Source: Panopea generosa (taxonomy: Eukaryota > Mollusca > Bivalvia > Adapedonta > Hiatellidae). Taken from it: a DNA stretch of 64,000 nucleotides. The position numbers were made by a program, and so were the translations under genes. The stretch is taken from contig CM055909.1 in assembly GCA_029582155.1 (NCBI GenBank), forward strand, positions 18,028,301 through 18,092,300, given 5' to 3'. How positions within the stretch are numbered: position 1 is the first letter of the stretch; each line of letters starts with the position of its first letter. The notes beneath the pieces were generated by a model. The model made no database searches, was not told the origin of the DNA, and saw only the letters and a program-made list of their open reading frames with translations. This document shows positions 46,813 to 61,100 of the stretch, one piece after another.

Positions 46813-47040
46813 GTCCCAGTTTCCCTAAACATCTCAGTTTGAGATTTTCCTCAACTTAATTTTTGAAATGCTATAATTTCGTTTACATTTTGTATAATTA
46901 TCATCCTTTACAAATGAGTTCTGACTTCAAATTTGTGTAGTCAATTAATATCTAATGAGTTCCATGTAATCATTTACAGAGGTTGAGATTTGAGTAGAGG
47001 AAAATCTTAGCTTGGGGTGTTTAGTGAAACTGACCCCTGG
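46813..47040. mobile_element. MITE with CAGTTTCCCTAAACA ends
   Basis: The left end (CCCAGTTTCCCTAAACATC, GAGATTTTCCTCAA) is mirrored at the right end (GAGGAAAATCTTAGC, TGTTTAGTGAAACTGACCCC). A related left end appears at about 55317. Non-coding. Confidence 0.7.
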
Positions 47041-47070
47041 TTTTAAATTCACCAAACTTTAACAAAAGAA

Positions 47071-47553
47071 CAATCTCATTAAAATCAGATAAACTTTGAA
47101 GCTTCCATACTCTATACAAAGTAGATCTGACAGTGTTGCATAAATAGTCACCACAGATTAACCTTTCTGCCAGCCAATCAGAACATTACTTTCATGGTTT
47201 GAAAGCAATTGTTACGATGTGAACATAATGGCTGCGCCCATGTTAAATGTTAATGATTTTCAGAAATTATAGAAATTAGGGACAATATCAGGAGTTTTCT
47301 TTATTTATAAACCATCAAAGGAAGATCTCTATGGCCGAAACAACGCCCCTGAAAGAGCAATTTGTAAGAATGTATCAATCAATGTCATGTAAATCTCAAT
47401 GAACTGCAAATGTAATGGTTAATCTGACTGCCTGAATTGTTATGAATATTAATTCATGAAAGGTCAATCTGAGGTGACATTTAATGCGATGCTGTCAGAT
47501 CTACTGTGCAGAGAGTATGGAAGCTTTAACATGATCTGATTTTAATGAGATTG
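47071..47553. mobile_element. MITE with perfect 20-bp ends and about 100-bp inverted repeats
   Basis: CAATCTCATTAAAATCAGAT at 47071-47090 is exactly mirrored at 47534-47553. Similarity extends inward for about 100 bp (GAAGCTTCCATACTCT, AGTAGATCTGACAG). A small relative lies at about 26515-26580. No coding content; target duplication unclear. Confidence 0.8.
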
Positions 47554-47756
47554 ACAATAGCAGAAAAGGCATGCTACATTATATACTAGTAATATTGAGC
47601 TTTCCGCAGACACTTCAAGAACAATTATTTGTAACAATATCAGCTACAGAAGTGAATCTGCTAGCATAATATGTTTGATATAAATGAGCAACTTACAGGG
47701 CAAAAGGCACCATACTTTTATAATAAAACAATGAAAAGGGGTGGGGTAAATGCCGT

Positions 47757-47955
47757 TTTTAACATATTTCAGGTTATACATGACATATCCAGTTTTACTA
47801 ATAGAGGACATATCTCAAAACAATATCCTTTTGCAAGTTACATATAACTGGCCAACTTTCTTACAAACAGTTCTTTTTAATGGCATGACTCGAACCTATG
47901 ACCTCAGCGGTAAGAGTGACCTTAAGATGGCACCTTATATCACTTGTCCACTGAA
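47757..47955 (-). mobile_element. tRNA-Ser-type SINE
   Basis: Body (TTCAGGTTATACATGACATA, TCCTTTTGCAAGTTACATA) and reversed head (GACTCGAACCTATGACCTC, TAAGATGGCACCTTATATCA, CTTGTCCAC) are all present. Confidence 0.75.
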
Positions 47956-48194
47956 ATCCCACCATAAAACTAAACAAAAAACCTAGTTTGCAAAAAAAAG
48001 ATAAGCAAAATATATATCCATTAAAATATACATTATATTGGTCAACAATACACTTATATACAATGCAGCATAAACATTAAAATATCACAAATAATGACGA
48101 ATATAATGGTTTACAATGTCAATAATAAATGTTGATAATAAAATAAAATATATTTTCTTATGCTTTGAATATTACAGATACTACTTCCAGCTCA

Positions 48195-48640
48195 GGTAAA
48201 TCATAGCCATGGTTTTACATGGTTATCAGGAAAATGTGTCTCCATGGTTATCAGGATGAAAGCATTACCATTATTATTAAGAAGAAAGTGTCCCTATGGT
48301 TTACATGGTTATTTACATGGTTATAAGAAAGAGTCATAATGGTTTTCAGAAGAAGTCACTATGGTTTTACATGGTTATCAGATGGAAAGTATCACCACGG
48401 TTTTCAAAAAAAGTCAACATGGTTTTACATGGTTATCAGAAAGTATCCATCATTTTAAATTACTTTCAGAAATAGTCATGATGGTTTTACATGCTTTTCA
48501 CAAAAAATCAACGTGGTTATAATAGTTTTTAGAAATAGTGAATATGTTTTTTTATATGATTTTCAGAATAGTCCCCATGATTTAACAAAGTTTTCAGAAA
48601 CCTTGTAACTGTTGTTAAATGGTTTTCATGGAGAAAGTTC
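48195..48640. repeat. Degenerate tandem repeat based on ATGGTTTTACATGGTTATCAG
   Basis: The phrase ATGGTTTTACATGGTTATC recurs irregularly at steps of roughly 35-70 bp with intervening AGAAAGT/AAAGTCA spacers. Strongly diverged. Confidence 0.75.
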
Positions 48641-49069
48641 AGCTTTCACCACCATTGTATAGGAAAGAAAACTCATCATCGTAATTTTATTTCTTTTCAA
48701 CATAATTTATACTCTCAACTATGAAATACCACATTACCTTAAATACTATTCCATATTTCAACACTCCTTACGACTCGATTATAATGTGGTTTGCTTCTTT
48801 TTTTGTTATATTTCTTTAATAATTTTGCCATGGTTTTATTTTTTTCTGCCTCACTTTAATTTACCATTTATTACCATGGATTTACTTCTGTCTATCACTT
48901 TGCTTATATTCATTTTGCCATGGTTCTATGACAACATTTCTGTTGTATTCCTTAATACACATTACAAATAATTTAAGATTTGTTCCTTCTATCCAGTTTG
49001 TTCTTTCTATCCAGTGCCTACATTCCTTCCACCTCAGGGTCGTGTATAACACGCTTTCTGTTGTGTTTT

Positions 49070-49245
49070 TTTTTATGGGGTTTAACACCATTTTCAAACA
49101 TTTCAGGTTATTTAGTTTGACCAGTGGACCTGAGACTGTATCGGAGTATTCCACTAGTGAATTGCAAACATTCTCACAAAGTTTTTTCTGATCAAACTGG
49201 ACTCAGAACCAAGACCTTAGCAATAACAGGTCATTAGACGACAGT
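49070..49245 (-). mobile_element. tRNA-Ser-type SINE, degraded
   Basis: Plus strand: TTTAACACCATTTTCAAACA, TTCAGGTTATTTAG, GGACTCAGAACCAAGACCTTA. Confidence 0.6.
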
Positions 49246-52022
49246 ATTTGGTTTCTGTCCTATATGGATATATATTTACATTTATTATTTTCTCAAGTAT
49301 ATATATAACAGTTGGCAAAAGTTCAATAAATTCTCACATGTTAAATATCAAAAAGAAATTTTTTAAAAAAATGTCATGATTATTTGTTTTTTGAAAGACA
49401 AACATAACAGTATTAATGAAGGCCACTTAAACATGCTGCATTCAAAATTTGAACATGCATAAATGTATCACAGAAACATATCAATTTTAATTAATATACA
49501 AGTCATAGATGCCTTGCTTTCTAAGTCTTGATCATCTGCAATGATTGCTTTTCCTAAAGAAAAAAATCTTGACAAGTTGTGCAGAAGAAACATTTGAATC
49601 TGGAGTAAGATCTGATTGGCTGGAACAAACACACTTCTGCATACACTTTTAATAGAATTTATTAAGTCGTTGCAGTTACCGTGAACAAGATGTTTGTAAT
49701 AACAAAATATAAAAATAAACATCTATTAAAACAGTTATCTTATGAAATACTATTGAAATCTCCAAGATGCCTGATTGTTTCAATCAACCAATCAAAAACG
49801 TTATCAGGATACTGTTATACCCGGTATGTTTGTCCACGAAGCAATCTCTTAAAACATTTGTCTTTTAGAAAAGCAAACAGTGCAGATGATCAAAACCACT
49901 CTTTCTTAATACGATACCACTTACTAAAATCAAGGACTTGTATAGAAGGATAGGAAACTTGCATCTCTTGATTAAATGTTGATGAAATAGCGAATGAAGG
50001 ATTCATAATTTGCAAACTAATCATTCATAACTAACAGGCAACTGATTTTTCTTGTACATCAACTGTAAGTTGTATGTTAACTAAGTTGTTCAAACATGTT
50101 TCGATCACACAAAATGATCTTGAATCAAAAATATCGATGTTTGAAGGAAAAATTATTATAATTTGTCGTTATTTTAGTTGTTATATACAAATTTTGTAAT
50201 CAAAAGTACTTTAACAATTTTTAACACAAATTATGGGAATGGTATTGGTTTGATGGCAATTTCAGCCGGCAATATAAGGATTTTAATTTGTGTTCCTGAG
50301 ATGAATGGAAGTTAAGATAATTTAAAACGAGTTATTGCGAGATTTTGCGCAAGCATTCACAAAAACTCAATCAGTTGCTTTTCCTTCTCTACATGTATAT
50401 AATTCTTTGCTAAAATGATCACTGACAGACACCAAGCTCTAGCAAAACAGGCTGAAAGCATGATGCACATCAATATAAGTGGGATATGTACATGTATGAA
50501 ATTCTAAAATTTAGACCCCTTTTAATTTTTGAGACCACTTCAACCATTAAACTTTAAAAAACTGAATTGTATGGGAAAAGGGTTTAATGTTTTGTACAGA
50601 AAAACATGAACAAAAATATATAGGGACTACATGTAGGGTTAAAGTACTAACCTGTCCGTGTAGTGATGGGCATCATCATACAGACATGGTGTTTATATAT
50701 TCTCCAAGATACAGTAATAGAAGGCCACGATATTGCATAGATAGGAAAGACATTCAAATAGATATGTATAAAAACAAAGGCCACTGGGGATAAACAAGCA
50801 TTGGAAGCTTGCTATGTACATAATAAAATCTAAATTCATAAACACTAGTACAGATAGTTAGTTTCCATGGATATATCAAAACTTTATAACTATTGGTGTA
50901 AATAAAATAACCTTGGAATGGTTTTCAGCTTGAAATCAATATCTCAATTTCAATAAGTATAACAAATATGGCTGATTTTCAGCATGATTTCTGAATCTAA
51001 CAGTCAATGCTGTAAAAAAAAAACCTTGACCAGTTTCCAGCCTGAAATAAAAGCTTACAGGCAGTGGTATTACTACGCCTTGTATATCAGTTAGAGAATA
51101 CCCAGATGCTGAACATATTGCAAGTTCCAGGTCTGGAACCTTTGCTTTATGCTGTCAGACCCTTGAAATTTTACCCGAGCTAGGTCAAAATATTTTTATT
51201 TTATTTTTTTTAAAAATTATTATCAACCCTCCGACTTGTAAAAACATGCAGTTGGACCCATTTTGCATAATCATTGATGAAACCATTGACCAGTGCATTA
51301 AGTAGTGATTAAAAAGAAAAATTATGTAAGCCTCTGATCTCCCCCATTATGTTTGATCAAAACGGCACTGCTATCATAAGGAAATGGTACATGGTGCACC
51401 GAACTAATGACAGCTCTCATACATGATTGGCCAATTTCAGATTACCTGAAACCATTTAAATATACATGTGATAGATGCTTAAGAGATAAAAAATGCTTCA
51501 AATGACTCACAGCTAGAGCTTAAATGTTTGATTGATAGGCTGGTCCCATTGGGAAAGCATTAACGATAATGATATCAGACATGGTTTTATGGGATGCATT
51601 CAAAACAAAAGGGTCAGATTGGTGCAAAAAAAAGCACTGTTTTTCCTATGATATCAACTGTTCAAGAAACACAGCGGCTATTAGAAATTCTATTCTGATA
51701 CACAAGGCATAGTAATGAGTGACATGCTTCTTTCAGACTGATCTTTGATTTTTTCTTCTACTTCATGTAAAATCTGAATGAAAGGTATTTGTTTATGTCC
51801 AAATGTTATTCTTAAGACTAAAAACAGATATTTATGTTAGCTTGAAAACTGGGAACCTCAGCTTTAAACCAATCATTACAGTCAAGAAGTTTTTCAGATT
51901 TTAACAGCTTTCAATATCAATGCTAATAACTGTTTCCCTTCAGGAAATTCATGTTTTTGCTGTTTTTAATTAAGAGTTTTGACTGAGATAGTTATTTCCA
52001 GTCAGTTATTGCTTGGTCAAGG
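49246..52022. other. AT-rich sequence downstream of the myosin stop codon
   Basis: No exon recognised. The 3' UTR of the myosin gene must start at 52022 and run leftward; overlapping AATAAA signals on the minus strand at about 51195-51205 are candidates for its end, unproven. Short ORFs here look random. Confidence 0.4.
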
Positions 52023-52179
52023 TTATGCTGTGGGCCACAGCAGTGCTAGATGAGGTCCATCTTTTTTGAACACTGGCCCACCATTGGCCGCGGTTGCCTT
52101 GACAACTAACTGTTTGGATTTGTTCCCTAGGTTACACTTCAGCTGCTTGCCAACTGTCACTTGAAGTTCTCTGTGGCTT
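52023..52179 (-). CDS. MYO1D: Myosin I last coding exon
   Basis: Acceptor TTGTTACAG|A, 157 nt including the TAA stop at 52023-52025. Encodes SHRELQVTVGKQLKCNLG, NKSKQLVVKATAANGG and PVFKKDGPHLALLWPTA, which matches the ...LLWP-type C-terminus of MYO1D/G proteins. Confidence 0.9.
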
Positions 52180-55100
52180 CTGTAACAATAATAGAAAGTA
52201 AGTGTTAATTAATTTATTAATAATTTGATCTTTTTTATTAAGAACTACTTTGTTTGTCAAAGGAGTGACCTTTTATGAACTGTCACCTGTATAACACAGC
52301 CACCTCAAAACTTTCTTGTATAACTTGCCTATAGAAAATACATATATAGTTTTTTATTTTACTTCAGTTGTGAAACAAGTTTACAACTTAGACAAATCAT
52401 GCTTGAGGTCCTCCTGCAGTACTAAGCATATGCGGAGAAAGTGTCTTGCTCAAGGACACCACACATAGCTGTAGTGGAGGATCAAACCAGGATCTAATCA
52501 TGGGTTTGGTGCTCTACCACTAGACCACGTGCTCCACACATGTGCATGTATTAAACTGTCATCTCTTTAATATGGTCAGTGTCCAGTCTATTTCTTATTA
52601 AAGGCAAACAGTGCCCTAAAAAAGGTCTCACCTATATCAACAATATTTTTTTGTCTTAACAATAAAACTGCACACTTATATCAATCATCATTTATCATGT
52701 GGATATTCTGTTCAATAATTTATCTTTTATTTTGTCTCCATATGTAAAATTCTTTAATTTTGTTGACCAAATATTAAATCGCGTCCCGCAATAAAGTCAC
52801 TTATTGGCCAGTATCATTGGCGAATCAAATGCTGACCTGTGTCATAAATAAAATAACTACAAGGATGAACATTATTAACCATTATCATCAAATAGGACCT
52901 TCCTCTTTGAGATTCAATAAACTTTCCATCATTTACTGACAGAAAGTTATAGGTGATGCATCTTTAAGTAGTCAGATGTGGTTGCCGACCATAAATCATT
53001 GCACTTCCAACTGAAACTCCATAGAATTTTGGGACAAAGTTCAGATTTTGTGCTGATTTACCATTAAATATAATGAACAACTATTCTTCATACTGATACT
53101 CCCTGGCAAGTTTCACCAACAGCAGTTGACAAGATACAAGAGGCCCAAGGGTCTTAATGGTCAACTTATCATCAAAAAACATTAAAGTCTATTCAGTCAT
53201 AAGAAATAACATTTTTTGTCAGTTTATAGATTTAGTAAAGTAGGCCCCACCGAGGCCCCACTCCCAGGGCCAAATTGTGAAATCCAGGGACATGCAATTC
53301 ACAAATTTTATAAAGGACTCATATACAATCATAATCATGCTCACCATTTGTTTCTCAGTGCTCCGTATATTAAGAAGATTTTGAAGTTTACCTTGAATTT
53401 GACAATTATGGCACCCGCCCCCTATCCCCCAGGGGAGTTGGGACCATGCAATTCACAATTTTGATTCACCCTTAGGTACCAAAGCTGCATACAACATTTC
53501 ATTACAATTGAGCTTACGGTGTTTGAGAAGAATTCGAAAATATCAATTGTTTATGGACGCATGACGGACGAAAGGCGATCGCAAAAGGTCCCTTGAGACA
53601 GTCTCAGGTGACCTAAAAATGTGGAGCTGACAAAAAAGTGTGAGATTTCCCACTGAAAATAAATAAAAAAAACAATGGATCGGAAAACAATGATAAAATA
53701 TGTAACTGGATTTTATACTGATACTCCCTAGCAAGTTTGGTGAAAATTGGTTGAGGAGTTTCGAAGTAAAGCTGACAAGAAAGTGTGGAAGATTTACCAT
53801 TGAAAATAAAGGGCCATGACTCAAAAATTTACAGACCAGAATGCAATGAAGATATATGCAACTTGACTTCATACCGCCTCTTCACAGCAAGTTTTGGTGA
53901 AAATCAGCTGAAAAGGAGTAGAACTGAGAAGAAAATGTGACATACGGACAAACACTACATGTACATGTCTTGCTCATGACTTGGGAAAAGAAATTACATT
54001 TATAAATATTTACCTCTGCCAGTGCCTACAGAGTGTTCCGACGATCTCCCCTACCCGCTCCTCTTTACTGGGAGTGTGCAGACACACAACAAGGTCATTA
54101 CCATCTGTCAGGTGAAATATTATCAGCTGATCATTGTCTGCCGATATACTCAGTCCTGACACCTGAAAAAGTATTTTTTATTTTGTTTAATTTGAGTTTA
54201 ACATAATTTTCAACACATTACAAGTTATATAATTATAGCATCCTGTTTCATTGGGAGGAAGCCGCCAGATCCAAATCTGCGTAGACCCATCATACTGCCA
54301 TTGGTATCTGGCAAATTATTTCCTTGTACTAAGTTTTGGGGCTCAAACCCAAGATCTCAGCCATGACAAGATAAAGAGATTTTGAGCCTAACAAATGTTG
54401 ATTTTGGCACTCTGTTTTACCAGATACATGTATATGATCTGCCATCCATAGTTATCTCCCATAATACAAAACAAATGTTGATTATGGCACTCGGTTTTAC
54501 CAGATATATGATCTGCCCTCCGTAGTTATCTCCCATAATACAAAACAAATGTTGATTATGGCACTCGGTTTTACCATATATATGATCTGCCCTCCGTAGT
54601 TATCTCCCATAATACAAAACAAATGTTGATTATGGCACTCGGTTTAACCATATATATGATATGCCCTCCGTAGCTATCTCCCATAATACAAAACAAATGT
54701 TGATTATGGCACTCGGTTTTACCATATATATGATATGCCTCCAGAGTTACCTCCTATAATACAAAACAAATGTTGATTATGGCACTTGGTTTTACCAGAT
54801 ATATGATCTGCCCTCTGGAGTTATCTCCCATAATACAAAACAAATGTTGATTAAGGCACTCGGTTTTACCATATATATGATCTGTGATCCAGAGTTATCT
54901 CCCATAATACAAAACAAATATTGATTATGGCACTCAGTTTTACCATATATATGATCTGCCCTCCGGAGTTACCTCCTATAATACAAAACAAATGTTGATT
55001 ATGGCACTCGGTTTTACCAGATACATGATCTGCCCTCCGTAGTTATCTCCCATAATACAAAACAAATGTTGATTATGGCACTCAGGTTTACCAGATACAT

Positions 55101-58100
55101 GATCTGCCCTCCGTAGTTATCTCCCATAATACAAAACAAATGTTGATTATGGCACTCGGTTTTACCAGATACATGATCTGCCCTCCGGAGTTATCTCCCA
55201 TAATACAAAACAAATGTTGACTAACCTCTATATAACTTTTATGTAAGTTTGGTGAAGATGCAATAAAAATGGTAATGCTAGAGTGCACACAGCTTAAAGT
55301 TCAGTGACAGACAACCCTGGGGCCATTTCACTAATCATGTACCTTCGCAAGTCTTAAGAATTTCATGCAAACAAATTGTGGTATCTCAGAATATTTCATT
55401 TGCACAGTATTTTTGAAAATTTTAGAAAGAATACATCTGATAAGTCTTACAAAAAATCGTAACATAAGTAATCGACACACTAAATGAATTTCCAGAGTTT
55501 TTTTCATAGCTTCAACTTTTACACTAAGAAGGTCGGAAAATTACGAATATTAGTAAAACCGGTTCCGGGGTGATCAGAATACATGTAGCTCACTTCAAGC
55601 TTTGCTTAGGTGAGCTAAATATATTAAGCATATTGAGCGTTTAGATTTAGATTTTGAGTGGAAGTGTTTCCTTAACTACTAGTGTCAGTCTTTATACTCA
55701 GGTTTATGCTTGGTCCACTACTTAATCTAACACGACATAAAGTGGATACAAAATTTCAGCAAACTGTCCAAATTTACATACCATGTATTACATAAATTTT
55801 AAGCGTTTCATTTATAGACAGTAGAAGTAAACAGTTGTTGTTGGGTCCTTACTACAATGTTTCGATTTCGTTCAACTTATTATGCTGTCTAGCTGTATGG
55901 CTTGCCTAGTCTCCCTTATATGCTTCAGGCTGTATTGATACACATATATTTATAATCCTCCTACATAATTTACATACCTCTTGAAAGGGAATGATGGCTC
56001 TCATGGACTTGAACTTCTTCTTAGGGTCCAGCTTGTAGATTCCCTTGTCTGTGATTAAGATGGCACGATCCGCACACTGGTTGTGTTTGTTCACCTTCAA
56101 GTATACACAATAAATACTCTGTTCTATTCCATACCAATAAAAACCAAATTTGGAAAGGTGTCCCACTTATGACATGTTATTTATGGCATACAAACTTATC
56201 TGTGGAGGAAGACCTCACAAAGGACCGGAGAAGAACCACCATCCTTCTGTAAGAAGCTTGCAATTTTTCACACATAAAGTTCTGGATCGAGCTTCACCCT
56301 TTATGGATATTGGTGATATAAGCTTAAAGGATTTGTCGAAAAATACAGCAACAATAAACACAACAGAAACATTAATTTTGTAATTGTAATTACAAGACAT
56401 TAAATTCCCCATTTCAATTGACAATAATCTATCAGATCTGGCTTAACTCAGACAGCATGATAGCATTGAGGTGTCTGTACATACATGTAGTAAGTCTTGG
56501 CACCCATAACAGATTAATGTAATTTGAATCTTTGTTTAAATTATTTGGTTGAGTTTTTAAATAACACATGCCAAGAAATGAATGTTAATAAAATGATAAT
56601 GCTCAATACATGATTTCAATTAAGGCTATAACTTGACCAGTGGGATAACAAATTTAAATTGATCACAACACGCCAACTCTAAGTTTAGGGATGAAAATAG
56701 ATTTGCATTTTTTTTTAATAGGATTATTTAAAATTTATAAAAGATATATATATGTTACATATCCAGTTTTATTGGTGGAGCAAGCCCTCAGAATGAATCT
56801 GAGTAGAATCAGTGTCCTTTTGCAAGTAAATGGTAAATTTTCTCAAATAAAGTTTTTGCAGCAAGCAGGACTCGGACCTATGACCTTACTTCTAACATAA
56901 AATCTTTGGAATGATATTTACAATATTTAACAAGGATATCCAAAATAACTGTCTTGCAAGTGCTTTACATTTAAAATCTAACATTCTTACAAATAATTAT
57001 ATATACTATACATTGTTTACAGAAACTATAAAAAGAATTTTGTTATTGTTTAATTCAAACGATTACCTTATTTTCCTTTTAAAGGGAATTTATCAGGATT
57101 ATTCAAACTTTTAAAAATTGCTTAATATATATTTTTTCCAATATAATGCCTATAAATACTCCCCCGTATTGGCAAATATGTACTAGTATTGTATATAAAC
57201 CTGTCAAAATAAAATATTAAAAAGGGATTTCCTAACTTGGGTTACGGGCTTAGGTTAAACTAAAATAGATTTTCCACTTAAAAGTGCAACATATTTTGTG
57301 ACGTATTTAATGAGTAATGTGATTTCATTTCGATTTCAAATTAATCCTTTATACGCAGTGGTGGATCCAGGATTTCAGTTTATAGAGAAAGAGATGGGTG
57401 GGTGGCGGGGGCAGGGGGATTGTTACATAGTAACAAGAATTCTGCGGAATGATATGTCTTGCAGTGTCTGCATTGACCGTTATTACAAATATTGGAGAGA
57501 AAAAATGCGAATACTTAACGTTGGAGCTAAATATAAATGTTCGAAGCCCCTGTCGTTGACAAAAAAGCAACACCTAAATTTCGCTTTCACTCCTTCTTTG
57601 CGGCGAAATAAAAATTGTTTCATCTTAGAAGAGTTTGAATGACGTCAAGCAGTAGTTAAGTGCTGTCTATTTTTAGGATGGGGGATTTCGTTTCAAGTTT
57701 ACTAATCCAAGTTGAATACCCATTTTGTAATGTTTTGGGTGGATTTGCCATCCCAAACCCTTCGAATTTGATTTATTAATGATAATTAGATGCTTTTTAT
57801 CCATTTTAATAATTATTATACTTAATAAAACATTTCTAGCATGTCTTCCTGATATACCCCCTTTAAGCACAGCATCCGGTATTTTGAAAAAAAAATCATA
57901 AAGAAAAATTCAATAAAGTTAGACAATTTTCACAACTGTTCTGTTTCGTATCAATGTATTTGAAAAGCAAAATATTAAAGAACTCATACCTTTTTACAGT
58001 AGGATGAAAACAAAGTCCTTCCAAATCCATCATGCTGTTTCAATGAACTAACTTTGGTCACAAAATCCACGGTGCTTGGGTTGTCTTTCGACTAAAAAGT

Positions 58101-61100
58101 GAAATAGGAATTAAGTACAAATATTCATTTACACCTCTCAATTATTTACACTCAATCAATCATGTTGTGTATATTTTCGATAATTTTCCACGGTTGAGTG
58201 ATCTAAGCCACTGTCCCAAGATCATACATGTTCCATCACCAATACTTGCTTGGTCTGGAGTTAAAAATTTTTACAATTTTATTTTTTTTTTAACGGGGTT
58301 GAACGCCATTTTCAACACATTTCAGGTTATATATGGTATATCCAGTTTTACTAGTGGATAAAGATCTCAGACTGAGTAAAACCACCGTCCTTTCGCAAGA
58401 AACTGGAAACCTCATCACATAAAGTTTTCGGAGCAAGCAGGACTTGAACTCAACCTTAGCGGTGAGAGGTAAGTGATCTTGAGACAGCACCTTAGGTACA
58501 ATTTTAAACAATTTGATTCTTAGAATACACCAATCAATATTATAAATGGAAAACAAAGTTAGTGTAATCACTTTTCACCTACCATGGCAAGATAATTTCC
58601 CTCCCACTTGCGTTGCATGCCCCAGTCTCGTCTCTGACCGCGCAAAGCTGTATGTGAGATACACTTCAGCTGTAGACTTGGCCAGTTTTCCCTCGGAACT
58701 TTTCTCAATATCATGTTGGCACGCCACCTGTCATTTCAAACATTCAATACAGATAAATTTAGATATAATTTCATTTATATTTATACATGTTATTATTCTA
58801 AGCTTGATTAAATAAGAAAAGCGTCATCTGAAAGTCTGTTTCCTGGGAAGAATTTAGGCCAATTCTGGGATTGAAACCAAGATCTCTCTTTGAGCATGCA
58901 ACTTTTCTATCCATCTTGGACATGGGGATTTCTTTCTGGGAACTTTTTTATGTTAACAAACAAAATTTAATACTTTCAAATCTTCCATAAGTAACTGACA
59001 ATCTTTCTCACCTAAAGTTTTTGGAGCAAAGAAACAACCTTAAAGGTGAGAGGTAAGTTATCTTAAGATGGCTTCTTAGACCACTTGGCCACAGAGGACT
59101 GTGTTACTAAATGAGAAAGTTCAGTTGTCTCTGGATTGGCTGTTTTTGTTTCCCTAATGATTTCTAGTTTCTTTCCACATTAAGATAACAATTAAAGTCT
59201 CATCAGCATAACCAAGAGTGATCTGTTCTCAGGTATTGGGAGAACAGATGGATCCTCCCTGAACAAGGGCTTGTAAGTGGTGTAGCTACATTGTGTTTGA
59301 AAGGGTAAGGGGTGTATAGGAATCTAAGAATAGTCCAAATAGATTTTCATTCTTGCACTCATTATTTTCTATCTATGTTCCAAGTCTCATTGGATTCTCT
59401 TCCCTATACTTCTGAAGATACGATCCGTACAAGCAAATGTAATTGAAAACAAAAGAAGAGATAATTCTGTCATTATTCAAGAACGAGATATCATTTTTTC
59501 TCTCTGCCCTTCCCCACATTTATATTACACCAATATTAAACAAAACAAACTACAAGGATATTCAATGAAACAGTACATGAATAATCAACTAAACATATAC
59601 TAGTACATAAATATTCAATGAAACATACCACATGGTGCAGCCAAGATAAAGTGAGCATTTCATTTTTGCCTATGTTATATGCATGCTGTAAGCTTCTGAT
59701 ATGCCAAATCTCAAAATAACCTACATTTCCAAATAGGTTTTGAAGCAAGCTTTCCAATGACATAAAGTTATAGTTATTTATATTGAATGGTTAATGAATT
59801 AAAGACCTGAAATTGCTATTTTTGAGGCGTTATGCTGTTGCACATAAAAAATTGTATTTTTTAAGACACTACCTAAATCCAGTTTCCAAATTTTTTAAGT
59901 TTAAATGACTTTTACCAAATAGAGAACACATTTATGTGCATGGAATTTTTTACGGACCAACATTTCTCAAAGAATTGTTGAAGTTACATTAATACATTAA
60001 AAAATGTAAATGTACACCTTCGTTATGCCTTTAAGTAGGAAACCAAACAGTTTAGCTGCTAAATATGTTTAAAAACTACCAATTTCTTGTTAAAGAGACA
60101 TGTTCGCATGTACAAAATACAAGCATTTATACTTTAAAGATTCCAAATTTTTTCAGTCACCCATAAGAAAAGGCTCTTTTTTTGTATAGCCGGCAGCCCC
60201 ATACATGTATTTCATCATATTTTCATAAGGTAACACTTTGATGTAATGAGACATCTTTTTTTATTGTCAGGTCATGGCTTGCTAATGTCATAGAAAGTCA
60301 CTTTCTGCTACCATACAGCATGGCAATGTTATGGACAAAACAATGTTGTCCATAGCCCTCTATTGTCCGTAGCCCTCCCCAAAAATATAATGTTTTCAGA
60401 CTTATTTATAAAAAAAAGCAACAAGTTTTGGCTAAGAAACATTAGATTTGAGTAGATTATGGACCTATACAAGTGATAAGACTAGTTGTCAGTAAAAATT
60501 ATTAACTTTTTGACAAAACTACCATGTGTAGTGTAAATATTACAATAAACACCATACATGTATATTGCCTATGGTCTAGATGTTTAAAGAGTGTTAATTC
60601 CACTTTTATGTATAAAACAACATGTATACATGCTGCTGATAGAAAAAGAATAGTTATAAATAAATATCTGCTGTAACCAATGTTAAGTATCATAAATGAA
60701 GTAAATGGGGCTACGGATTATACAAAGAACATAACGGTTATTTTTAAAGAAGTTCTAGCTCTAATCTCAGTTAATATGCCAATCATTTCAAATAAGTATT
60801 ATGAAACACTAATCTATTTTGCAAAAAGGACCAGAATAAATGACCAGAGGGGGAACTAGGTAGGTTATGCTTAATAATGAGGAGAAATAAGCAAAATGTC
60901 AAAAAAGATTCTGACAAATAAAAAAAATAAATGTGCACATGGTCTAGAATAAATAAAACAGTCCAAAATAGTAAAAAAAATAGCAGAACAAATTAAAAGC
61001 AAGCACATACAATATATATGTCAATGTGAAAACCTGTCAGAAAAAGAAAGAGTAATCCAAAAACAATGAAACCTCTTTCGCCATCTTACATTGCATTGAA

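Noticed and set aside
50587-50793. 68-codon ORF with several Cys and His
   Set aside because: No splice borders or known motif; composition fits chance in the region downstream of the myosin gene.
57298-57642. 114-codon ORF in a myosin intron
   Set aside because: It overlaps a dispersed repeat with a GGATCCAGGATTT signature and a G run; the reverse strand is equally open and no domain is seen.
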